From assembly GCA_027618625.1 (NCBI GenBank), contig JAQCER010000271.1, positions 1 through 5,758 on the forward strand: 5,758 bases of DNA. Reading direction: 5' to 3'. The notes under the pieces were generated by a model. It saw only the letters and a list, made by a program, of their open reading frames with translations, had not been told where the DNA came from and did not search any database. The DNA comes from Verrucomicrobiota bacterium (lineage in GTDB: Bacteria > Verrucomicrobiota > Verrucomicrobiia > Verrucomicrobiales > DEV007). The translations under genes were made by a program, and so were the position numbers. Positions 1-5,758 of this stretch are shown one piece after another (positions within the stretch are counted from its first letter, which is position 1; every line of letters starts with the position of its first letter).

Positions 1-135
1 TTCCTCGACGATCTGGGACAAGACATCCATCGTCGCCAAACCACAAGCTTCGAGAGAGCACGAGGACTACCGGGTGCAACCCTTTTTCGGAATTGCTCAC
101 GCTGGCAGAATCGGGTTTAGTGTTGGGGAACCCGA
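1..135. other. Left flank: possible edge of a neighbouring gene, undecided
   Basis: Two readings compete and neither is proven. On the + strand, one frame is open from the window edge to a TGA at 137-139. Its codons in the first 75 bases are rich in G/C at the third position. If real, it is the 3' end of an upstream gene, and its stop overlaps the kinase TTG start by four bases (TTGA), a layout typical of translational coupling. On the - strand, an ATG at 30-28 opens a frame reading MDVLSQIVEE that runs off the left edge. If that is real, the kinase and this gene are divergent and 31-135 is a shared promoter region. I recognise no protein family in either piece, and no clear sigma-70 promoter or terminator is visible. 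Confidence 0.25.
125..129 (+). promoter_or_regulatory. Ribosome binding site supporting the TTG start of the kinase
   Basis: GGGGA sits six bases before the TTG at 136. An in-frame stop at 118-120 rules out any longer form, and no ATG lies in frame before the glycine-rich loop. This purine run is therefore the main evidence for a TTG start at 136 rather than the GTG at 163. Confidence 0.5.
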
Positions 136-2619
136 TTGAACATTGAAACACCTCAGCTGCTTGTGAGCGACCGCTATCAAATCAAAGCTAAAATTGGAGA
201 AGGCGGCGCTGGTGCCGTGTGGGTTGCTTATGATCGTGAATTGAATCGCGATGTGGCGCTGAAGCGACTGAAGGCGCGGGACGTTGCGACTACTGCAGGC
301 AGAAAGCAGCCGACAGATGACTTGATCCGGGAGGCGCAGACACTTTCGTCGTTCCAGCACCCGAATATAGTGACTTTACTGGATGCGGGAACGGACGATG
401 AGGGTGTGTTCCTGGTGATGGAGTTGCTGCGGGGCAAGACGCTGGACGCTGCGGTGGAAAAGGATGCTGCACTGTCGGTGGGAGATTTCGAGGAACTGGC
501 GAAGCAGACGCTGGATGGGCTGATTGCCGCGCAGGAGCGGGAACTGCTGCATCGTGACTTGAAGCCGGGCAACATCATGGTTCATCGGCAACCGAGCGGA
601 AAGCTGCTGTGCAAGATTCTGGATTTCGGGTTGGCGAAATTCAGCCGTGGAGCCTCGCTGCAGACGGAGGATCAGGAGTCGGGGATTTATGGTTCGGTGC
701 ATTTCATGGCGCCCGAGCAGTTTAAGCGGAAACCGCTGGACGGGCGCACGGATCTCTATGCGCTTGGATGTATTTTTTACTATGCGCTCACTGGTCGCTA
801 TCCTTTTGACGGTGATACCAATGCAGAGGTGATGGCGAGTCATTTGCAGCACACGGTGACGAATCTGCGGGAGGCACGGCCGGATATTCCTGAGTGGATC
901 GGCGACTGGGTGATGTGGTTTTTGAATCGGCAAGCGGCGCACCGTCCTGCATCGGCGCAGGCAGCGTTGACCCATTTTCTGGAGTGTGCTGCAGAGGATG
1001 CTGGCGCGCCCGCTGTCGTGCCACCGCCACCGCCACCACTGGTAGCCGCAGGTGTTGTGGCGCCACCACCTCCGCCGCTACCAAATCCTCCTGCACCGGT
1101 GCCGGAGCCGAGTAGCGTTCATCATCGTCGCCACGGCCGGACGAAGTCGCCGATGGGATTGCTGGCGATCCTGTTGTTGACGGTCACCATGGTAGGCTTG
1201 GGGATCTGGGGATACGCGCTCTATAGTAAGCGCAGTAGTGAGAACCGGGAGATCGAGATTTTCAACAAGTTGACGCTTCCGGGCAATGACAAGCCGGTGG
1301 GGGATGCGGAGGCAGTTGCCATTATCGCAAAGTTCATACAGACCCGCGGCGGCAATACGGCGGAGCATGGCGTGGCGTGTCTGGAAAAGCTGACTGGGCC
1401 TGGAGTGGAGGAAGCGATTGTTGCCCAAATCGGTGAAACGCAGGCTGACGCTCGGATTAGATTCATCGAGATTGCGGTTGGGCGGAAGCTGACGGGGACG
1501 GCGGCGCAGCTGGTTCCGGCGTCTAAGAGCCGTGACACCAAGGTGAGCGAAGCGGCTCTCACTGGACTGGCGGAGATCGCGGGGCCCGATGACCTTGATG
1601 CCCTGATCGCGATGATCGGCGACAATGCGGGTGCTGCTCGCAACCGGCAGTTGCTCACCGAGGCGATCTATTCGGCGTCAAGCAGAGCCGAGGGCTCTCA
1701 GGGCTCGGTGCGATTGATCGCTGCGCTATCCAAAATAACGGGCGGCAATGAGCGCGGGTTTTTGCTCAAAGTGCTGGGCCGCCTGGGAGGCGATGAGGCA
1801 TTGTCGACATTGGAAAAGGAACTGCGCAGCGATGACGAGGATGCACAGCGCTCCGCGGTGCTCGGTTTGACTGCGTGGCTAAATGGCAAGGCTGCGGCCC
1901 CACTTTCCAACTACGCGCTGCGAACTGAAGACGAAGGATTGCGGGAACTGGGGCTGCTAGGACTGGTGCAGGTGATCGGTCGCTCTGGCGATATTCCGGG
2001 TGAGGCCAAAGTTGCGCAATTGAAAGAGGCTGCGAAGCTGGCAAAGGGTTCGCGAGTGAAAAAGGCTTTGTTCCAGCAGTTGTCCAAGATCCCGGATGAA
2101 GCGGCGCTTCAGTTTCTTGAGGAGCTCTATGTAAAAGGGGACGAGGCAGATGATGCTGAATCCGCGCGCTATGCGGAGCAGGCCGAGCGGCAACTTTCCG
2201 ATCTCCTGCCGCGTGTCATCGACATCACAGACGAGGAAGTCCTGCTGGATGCCGAGAAGGCGCTGATCGCAGGGCAGGGCCCCTTTTACAATCGAATCGA
2301 GAATACGGTGCAAAACTGGAACAACCCTGCCGCCTGGGTGCTTTGGCATGTGCGCATCGCGGAGGCTGGTTCTTACCAGTTGGATGTCATTCAGGCGCAG
2401 GATCTCGATGTGAAGAACACTTTTGAGGTGGCCTTTGGCGGCAGCGCGCTGTTGTGTGATGTGAGGAAGACGCCCTCCCGTGAGGAATTTGAGAACATCG
2501 AGGCGGGAATCGTTGAGATCACCCAGCCCGGACTGTACGAAATCATCATCAAGCCGAAGAAGATCGAGGGCGAATCGCTCATGGTACTGCGCGGCATTTC
2601 CTTGCTGAGAAATCCGTGA
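136..2619 (+). CDS. Transmembrane Hanks-type Ser/Thr protein kinase with HEAT-like repeats and C-terminal beta-sandwich
   Basis: This 827-residue protein is predicted to phosphorylate Ser/Thr on unknown targets using ATP. The kinase domain spans about residues 14-281. It shows a Gly-rich loop GEGGAGAVW (21-29), ATP-anchoring Lys43 in VALKRLK, the catalytic loop HRDLKPGN (139-146, base Asp141), DFG (163-165) and APE (192-194), so it should be active. A Pro-rich linker (about 294-325) and a basic stretch (HHRRHGR, from 329) lead to one membrane helix at about 340-362. The basic side places the kinase in the cytoplasm. The outer part has helical HEAT-like repeats (about 395-695) and a final beta-rich domain (about 705-827) with WVLWHVRIAEAGSYQLDV, resembling sugar-binding-type sandwiches. 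An in-frame TAG at 118-120 leaves TTG 136 as the first reasonable start, with GGGGA at 125-129 as ribosome site; GTG 163 is the fallback. The kinase call is firm; the outer-domain roles are inferred. Confidence 0.93.
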   Translation: MNIETPQLLVSDRYQIKAKIGEGGAGAVWVAYDRELNRDVALKRLKARDVATTAGRKQPTDDLIREAQTLSSFQHPNIVTLLDAGTDDEGVFLVMELLRGKTLDAAVEKDAALSVGDFEELAKQTLDGLIAAQERELLHRDLKPGNIMVHRQPSGKLLCKILDFGLAKFSRGASLQTEDQESGIYGSVHFMAPEQFKRKPLDGRTDLYALGCIFYYALTGRYPFDGDTNAEVMASHLQHTVTNLREARPDIPEWIGDWVMWFLNRQAAHRPASAQAALTHFLECAAEDAGAPAVVPPPPPPLVAAGVVAPPPPPLPNPPAPVPEPSSVHHRRHGRTKSPMGLLAILLLTVTMVGLGIWGYALYSKRSSENREIEIFNKLTLPGNDKPVGDAEAVAIIAKFIQTRGGNTAEHGVACLEKLTGPGVEEAIVAQIGETQADARIRFIEIAVGRKLTGTAAQLVPASKSRDTKVSEAALTGLAEIAGPDDLDALIAMIGDNAGAARNRQLLTEAIYSASSRAEGSQGSVRLIAALSKITGGNERGFLLKVLGRLGGDEALSTLEKELRSDDEDAQRSAVLGLTAWLNGKAAAPLSNYALRTEDEGLRELGLLGLVQVIGRSGDIPGEAKVAQLKEAAKLAKGSRVKKALFQQLSKIPDEAALQFLEELYVKGDEADDAESARYAEQAERQLSDLLPRVIDITDEEVLLDAEKALIAGQGPFYNRIENTVQNWNNPAAWVLWHVRIAEAGSYQLDVIQAQDLDVKNTFEVAFGGSALLCDVRKTPSREEFENIEAGIVEITQPGLYEIIIKPKKIEGESLMVLRGISLLRNP

Positions 2620-2683
2620 CGGTGCGAATCAACTGCAGGCGATTCTGCTTCATTTTTGGGACCAAACAGGGGACAGTCGGGCC

Positions 2684-3139
2684 ATGACAGACTCATCCAC
2701 GACTGGAGCCCCAACGACTGGCGGAAGAGGCCTCTTGAATGCGCGAACCTTTGACCACATCACCCTCGTGGTGGCCGATCTTGAGGCGAGCCGCGCTTTT
2801 TACGTTGATCTGATCGGCATGGAAGTGGTGCCTCGGCCGGACTTCGGGTTTCCAGGGTTCTGGTTTCAACTGGGCACTGCGCAAATTCATCTGAACGTCG
2901 CCAGTGAGGCTGCTGGGCGTCCAGGGCAGGGCGACATGGGCGCCAAGAGTCCGCCGCAAGGCGTTCACTTTGCCTTTTCTGTGGACGATTGCGATATGGC
3001 CGTGGTCCAGTTTCGAGGCCAGGGCATCGCGATCGAGGCCGGACCGAGGTCGCGCCCGGACGGTGCGCGCCAGGCCTACGTGCGAGATCCGGACGGATAT
3101 CTGGTGGAAGTGACATCGCCCGCTCCAGCGCAGATCTAG
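2684..3139 (+). CDS. VOC-family (glyoxalase/dioxygenase fold) metalloprotein
   Basis: This 151-residue cytoplasmic protein has one complete VOC module made of two beta-alpha-beta-beta-beta halves, about residues 22-76 and 92-146. Typical marks are FDHITLVVADLEASRAFY at the start of the first half, GVHFAFSVDD at the start of the second, and the closing YVRDPDGYLVEVTSP. Candidate metal ligands are His25, His69, His95 and Glu142, with spacing like that of glyoxalase I and related enzymes. It should therefore bind a divalent metal and be catalytic. The substrate cannot be read from sequence: glyoxalase, dioxygenase, epimerase and thiol-transfer enzymes all share this fold. The first 20 residues are a Ser/Thr/Gly-rich tail outside the fold. 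ATG 2684 has AGGGGA at 2669-2674, nine bases upstream. It lies 64 bases after the kinase and 22 before the glycosyltransferase, so co-transcription is likely. The family is clear; the specific function is unknown. Confidence 0.88.
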   Translation: MTDSSTTGAPTTGGRGLLNARTFDHITLVVADLEASRAFYVDLIGMEVVPRPDFGFPGFWFQLGTAQIHLNVASEAAGRPGQGDMGAKSPPQGVHFAFSVDDCDMAVVQFRGQGIAIEAGPRSRPDGARQAYVRDPDGYLVEVTSPAPAQI

Positions 3140-3161
3140 AAGAGATGCCTGTATCGCGCCG

Positions 3162-4406
3162 ATGCGAAGCAACACGATGGCTAACGCGCTCGATTCCATA
3201 TTCAACCCCGGCCTTGGTTCAACGCCTGATCCGGCGCGCTTGCCCAAGGCTCTGCTCTACGCGACCAGTGCTCGGCTTGGCGGCACTGGGCTCGATACCA
3301 CTTCCCTGCAAGGCGCTATGGCTGCGGAGGGATGCGGTATTCTGGAAAAAGTGCTGTGTTATGGAAATAACCAGACGCGGATTCCAAGTTTAAAAGTGCG
3401 GAGCCTGGCGGCACATCCGGTGCGCTTGTTGTCGTTTTTAAACAGTCAGCAATACTATGGCGCGAAGAAGCGCTACGTGGCGTGGCAGGCGGCGCGGGAA
3501 CTTGCGACCGGCCGGTTCGATGGCTTTCATGGGTGGTCGGAGGATTGCCTGCGCGCGCTCTTTGTCGCCCGCCAGCGTGGAATCCCGACGGTGCTCGATG
3601 TTCCTACCTGGCATCGCAATAAGGGGCGGGAAAAATCGTTCGAAACCAAGAGTGAAAGAGAAGACCGCACGCGGACGGGCTTGCGGGCGAAGATCGAGCA
3701 GCTGCCGTCGAGCAGGCAGCGTACGATTTTGGAATACGACCTCGCAGATGTGATCCTCGTCGCCAGCGAGCGGGCTGCCGAGACGTTCCTCGATGCGGGG
3801 ATCGATCCCCAGCGGCTGGCCTATGTTGCGCGTGGTGTCGATGTCGAACATTATCAGCCTGCGACGGCTCCTGGGCACTTTCGCCTGCTCTTCGTCGGTG
3901 CATTGATTAAGCGCAAGGGCGTCCACCTCTTGCTCGAGGCCTGGAAAAGGCTGGCGCTTCGCGATGCTGAGCTGGTTCTGGTGGGGCACGTGCACGATGA
4001 GATCAAGCCTGCCCTGCGCGACTGTAAAACGGATTCCGTTACCCTGGCCGGCTTCTCAGCGAATGTGCGGCAGCATTTTATGCAGGCCAGCGCCTTCGTT
4101 TTTCCATCGGAGTGCGAGGGCAGCGCCAAGGTTTGCTACGAAGCCGCCGCCTGTGCCTTGCCCCAAATCACGACGCGGGAATCTGGTGATGTGGTCGTTC
4201 ATGAGAACAACGGCCTGCTCATTCCACCGAACAATGTCGATGCGCTGGCAAGTGCGATCCAGCACTTTTACGACCGTCCCGAGCAACTGACCTCGATGGG
4301 GCAGGCGGGGCGTCATCGGGTGGAGCAGGTGTTCACGTGGCAGCATTACCACCAGCGGGTTGGGCATGCGTATGCTCACGCGAGCAAGTTGTGCGGGGAG
4401 AGGTGA
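3162..4406 (+). CDS. Glycosyltransferase, GT4-type (GT-B fold, retaining)
   Basis: This 414-residue enzyme is predicted to move a sugar from a nucleotide-sugar donor to a surface-glycan or lipid-linked acceptor at the inner face of the cytoplasmic membrane. The N-terminal Rossmann half carries a glycine loop LGGTGLD (39-45) and the distinctive stretches FHGWSEDCLRAL (122-133) and VLDVPTWHR (144-152). The C-terminal donor-binding half begins near 240 with LLFVGALIKRKGVHLLLEAW; Arg224 and Lys252 are likely diphosphate contacts. The EX7E motif is present as Glu319 and Glu327 in CEGSAKVCYE, followed by the usual ENNGLLIPPNNVDALASAI segment (348-366). There is no signal peptide or membrane helix. 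Two in-frame ATGs compete, 3162 and 3177. Neither has a strong ribosome site, and the first six residues look dispensable, so 3177 is possible. The family is secure; the sugar and acceptor are not identifiable. Confidence 0.92.
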   Translation: MRSNTMANALDSIFNPGLGSTPDPARLPKALLYATSARLGGTGLDTTSLQGAMAAEGCGILEKVLCYGNNQTRIPSLKVRSLAAHPVRLLSFLNSQQYYGAKKRYVAWQAARELATGRFDGFHGWSEDCLRALFVARQRGIPTVLDVPTWHRNKGREKSFETKSEREDRTRTGLRAKIEQLPSSRQRTILEYDLADVILVASERAAETFLDAGIDPQRLAYVARGVDVEHYQPATAPGHFRLLFVGALIKRKGVHLLLEAWKRLALRDAELVLVGHVHDEIKPALRDCKTDSVTLAGFSANVRQHFMQASAFVFPSECEGSAKVCYEAAACALPQITTRESGDVVVHENNGLLIPPNNVDALASAIQHFYDRPEQLTSMGQAGRHRVEQVFTWQHYHQRVGHAYAHASKLCGER

Positions 4407-4414
4407 GTGTATCG

Positions 4415-5359
4415 TCACTGTTGGCTGGCCAGAATTCTGTCGAATTTCCGTTTTGGGTGGGAGTATTCGGGATAGTCACCAGCGGGCGCAGTGGTTGGGG
4501 AGTAGCGCCAGTGCTTGTACATCCATAGCCATTGATCTGGATGTTCACGAATGTAGGGCTCGAAGGCGTCCCAGCATCGCTGGGCGATTTGCCAGGCGGG
4601 CATGTCCGCTGAAAAGTGCAGTGGGCGAGTGATCACCATCCGGTAGCGGCCATCTTCCTGTCTGATGACGAGGAGAGGAATCACTGGCACCTCGCACCGC
4701 ACCGCAAGCACCGCGTGCAAAGTGGTGACACAAGTTTTGAGCCCGAAGCAGTCGATCACGGCCGGTGATTGCGACAGATCTACGTTCAAGTCCGAGAGCA
4801 AGGCAGTGTGGCCACCTTTCTTTAGAACTTTGAACAGTCGCAGCATGGCGCGCTCTTGCGGGATGATGCGATGGCCTGTTTGCTCGCGCAGTTTTTTGAA
4901 GAGGGGGGTCAGCGCCGCATTGCGGAAGTTCTGCGCGATGATCTGAAAGTGGATGCCCCGTATTCCTTGGATCAGTGCACTCCATTCGAAGTTGCCGAAG
5001 TGCTGGGTGATCCAGATGCCGGAGGTGGCTTCCACGTGGCGGGTTGTCTCGGGTTCTTCGAACACGAGGTCGACGAACTCCTCCCAGTTGTCTGCGGTCA
5101 GGTTCTGTGCCCAGAACAGGTCGAGAAATGTGAACCCGAAGTGCTGGTAGGATCGCCTGGCCAATGCTCTCCGTTCGGCGGGCGATTTGTCTGGAAAGGC
5201 GCACCGCAGGTTTTCCAGTGCTGTTCCCCTGCCTCGGAAGTCGGCGTAATAGGCCATTGCTCCCAACAAGCGGGCCAGCCAGCCAACAATCCGACGGGAC
5301 AAGCCGCCCGTAATGAAGATCGCCGCCTTTAGTGCCGCGATTTCCACCGCGTAGCGCAT
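4415..5359 (-). CDS. LpxL/HtrB-family lysophospholipid (lipid A-type) acyltransferase
   Basis: This 314-residue protein belongs to the bacterial lipid A biosynthesis acyltransferase family, whose members transfer an acyl chain to a lipid A precursor at the inner membrane. Marks, counted from ATG 5359: a hydrophobic N-terminus (residues 5-38, membrane-associating), ALENLRCAFPDKSPAERRALARRS (47-70), the catalytic HX4E motif in THFGNFEW (119-126, His120 and Glu125), ALLSDLNVD (186-194), and the C-terminal QWLWMYKHWRY (276-286). The length matches the usual 290-320 residues. The frame stays open upstream to 5602, but that stretch crosses a terminator hairpin and tandem repeats, so it is not coding. 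ATG 5359 fits the family N-terminus. A TTG at 5404 has a better-spaced ribosome site (AGAAAG, 5417-5412) and would add 15 residues. The chain length and exact acceptor are unknown; aminolipid or ornithine-lipid acylation is an alternative. Confidence 0.9.
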   Translation of the reverse strand: MRYAVEIAALKAAIFITGGLSRRIVGWLARLLGAMAYYADFRGRGTALENLRCAFPDKSPAERRALARRSYQHFGFTFLDLFWAQNLTADNWEEFVDLVFEEPETTRHVEATSGIWITQHFGNFEWSALIQGIRGIHFQIIAQNFRNAALTPLFKKLREQTGHRIIPQERAMLRLFKVLKKGGHTALLSDLNVDLSQSPAVIDCFGLKTCVTTLHAVLAVRCEVPVIPLLVIRQEDGRYRMVITRPLHFSADMPAWQIAQRCWDAFEPYIREHPDQWLWMYKHWRYSPTTAPAGDYPEYSHPKRKFDRILASQQ

Positions 5360-5450
5360 GCGCAACAGAGGTGAAGGCGATGCGGATGTTTCCTGGGTGA
5401 TCAATCTGCGTCTTTCTAGCTCACACCTGCAGCCGGTTCCACTTCCATTA

Positions 5451-5490
5451 TTAAGAGGAATTGAGAGGAATTGAGAGGAATTGAGAGGAA
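5451..5490. repeat. 10-bp tandem repeat, four copies
   Basis: Four head-to-tail copies of TTGAGAGGAA fill 5451-5490. The last three are identical and the first differs at one base (TTAAGAGGAA). The array lies in the leader of the leftward acyltransferase gene, about 90 bases upstream of its ATG. Unit length 10 is not a multiple of three, and the array is outside any convincing gene. Copy number could vary by slippage and change leader or promoter spacing; that role is inferred. Confidence 0.9.
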
Positions 5491-5493
5491 GCC

Positions 5494-5511
5494 GCCCGGA
5501 CTGCCCGGACT
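5494..5511. repeat. 9-bp tandem repeat, two copies plus partial flanks
   Basis: GCCCGGACT occurs twice in a row (5494-5502, 5503-5511), flanked on both sides by a further GCC. It starts three bases after the 10-bp array ends. The sharp switch from an A/G-rich repeat to a GC-rich repeat suggests two independent slippage duplications in a non-coding leader. Confidence 0.8.
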
Positions 5512-5539
5512 GCCAAGTCGTCGGCAAAAAAACGTGGGC

Positions 5540-5570
5540 AAAAAAATGCCCAGTCCCGAAGGACTGGGCA
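5540..5570 (-). terminator. Strong intrinsic terminator, leftward
   Basis: A perfect 10-bp stem (TGCCCAGTCC at 5547-5556 pairs with GGACTGGGCA at 5561-5570) has a four-base loop, CGAA on the + strand and TTCG on the - strand. The UUCG loop is an especially stable RNA tetraloop. On the - strand the stem is followed directly by seven T (5546-5540) and, a few bases later, by a second run of seven T (5532-5526). It therefore stops transcripts coming from the right and should insulate the acyltransferase gene from them. No T run follows on the + strand, so it is one-directional. Confidence 0.9.
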
Positions 5571-5758
5571 ATTGGAAACATGAAACACAAACAAACAGTC
5601 ACTCACAAAAGCAACCAATTGTTGCCGAACTCTGCCTGATAATTAAGGCAGGGTTTACGCAAGTAGCGAGACAAGTCGTTGATTCTTGATTAGGGCGTGT
5701 TTTCAATAGTTTGTACTTGTACTTATGGAAATTCGTGCAGGTGTAGGCGAATGACTCA

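Larger units (their letters stand above)
5360..5758. other. Non-coding region right of the acyltransferase gene
   Basis: No convincing gene is visible in these 399 bases. The left part (5360-5546) is the likely leader and promoter area of the leftward acyltransferase gene and holds both tandem repeats. A TTAATAAT sequence on the - strand (5454-5447) is the only -10-like element I see, without a good -35 partner. The right part (5571-5758) is visibly AT-richer than the genes. It contains two small hairpins: GCAAC/GTTGC (5611-5625) and CTGCCT/AGGCAG (5632-5651). The terminator implies a leftward transcript entering from beyond the right edge, so 5571-5758 may be the 3' untranslated end of that gene. 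A - strand frame open from the edge to a TGA at 5601-5599 encodes 52 residues with no recognisable family and AT-rich codons, so I do not call it. Confidence 0.6.

Noticed and set aside
376..975. Long - strand open frame of 199 codons inside the kinase gene
   Set aside because: It lies opposite the conserved kinase catalytic core, its translation is Arg/His/Leu-rich with no recognisable motif, and GC-rich coding DNA commonly gives such antisense frames.
2989..3393. + strand open frame of 134 codons spanning the VOC/glycosyltransferase junction, with an ATG at 3145 just after AGAAGAG
   Set aside because: It overlaps two well-supported genes in another frame and its product is Arg-rich and family-less. 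The purine run is better read as part of the glycosyltransferase translation signal region.
4425..4432. Palindrome CTGGCCAG near the convergent gene ends, considered as a shared terminator
   Set aside because: It is only eight bases, lies inside the acyltransferase coding end, has no loop and no T run on either strand.
4856..5332. + strand open frame of 158 codons opposite the acyltransferase
   Set aside because: It is the complement of the conserved acyltransferase core including the HX4E motif, and it shows no domain of its own.
5416..5448. Ten-codon upstream frame on the - strand before the acyltransferase gene
   Set aside because: It has no ribosome binding site, no runs of regulatory codons and no overlap with the main start; such short frames are expected by chance.
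5451..5511. Possible CRISPR array
   Set aside because: The units are 9-10 bp with no spacers, so these are simple tandem repeats.
5569..5621. CAATTGG/CCAATTG inverted repeat considered as an attachment site or mobile-element end
   Set aside because: It has seven-base arms 39 bases apart in AT-rich DNA, which is within chance, with no transposase, integrase or target duplication nearby.

Overview
This 5.76 kb window looks like chromosomal DNA from a Gram-negative bacterium of the PVC group, most likely a Verrucomicrobium such as a Prosthecobacter or Verrucomicrobium relative. This is an inference. It rests on a large transmembrane Hanks-type kinase with a HEAT-repeat and beta-sandwich tail (a construction common in Verrucomicrobia and Planctomycetes), on a lipid A-type acyltransferase that implies an outer membrane, and on moderately high GC with many TTG/GTG-rich codons. 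There is no rRNA, tRNA, transposase, phage gene or CRISPR array.

Layout: positions 1-135 are a short left flank, possibly the end or start of a neighbouring gene. Positions 136-2619 (+) encode a membrane serine/threonine kinase starting at TTG. Positions 2684-3139 (+) encode a small VOC (glyoxalase/dioxygenase fold) metalloprotein. Positions 3162-4406 (+) encode a GT4-type glycosyltransferase. These three share a strand with gaps of 64 and 22 bases and no visible terminator, so they may be co-transcribed. Positions 4415-5359 (-) encode an LpxL/HtrB-family acyltransferase whose stop lies 8 bases from the stop of the convergent glycosyltransferase. Positions 5360-5758 hold no convincing gene. 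They contain two adjacent short tandem repeats and a strong intrinsic terminator firing leftward, followed by an AT-richer stretch.

A loose envelope theme links the glycosyltransferase and the acyltransferase: one would add sugar to a surface glycan and the other an acyl chain to a lipid A-like lipid. The kinase would sense something outside the cytoplasmic membrane. No direct functional link between the kinase, the VOC protein and the envelope enzymes can be shown from sequence alone. The most notable items are the kinase domain architecture, the tandem-repeat/terminator leader in front of the acyltransferase, and the start-codon problem this creates. I see no clear evidence of a wholly new system.
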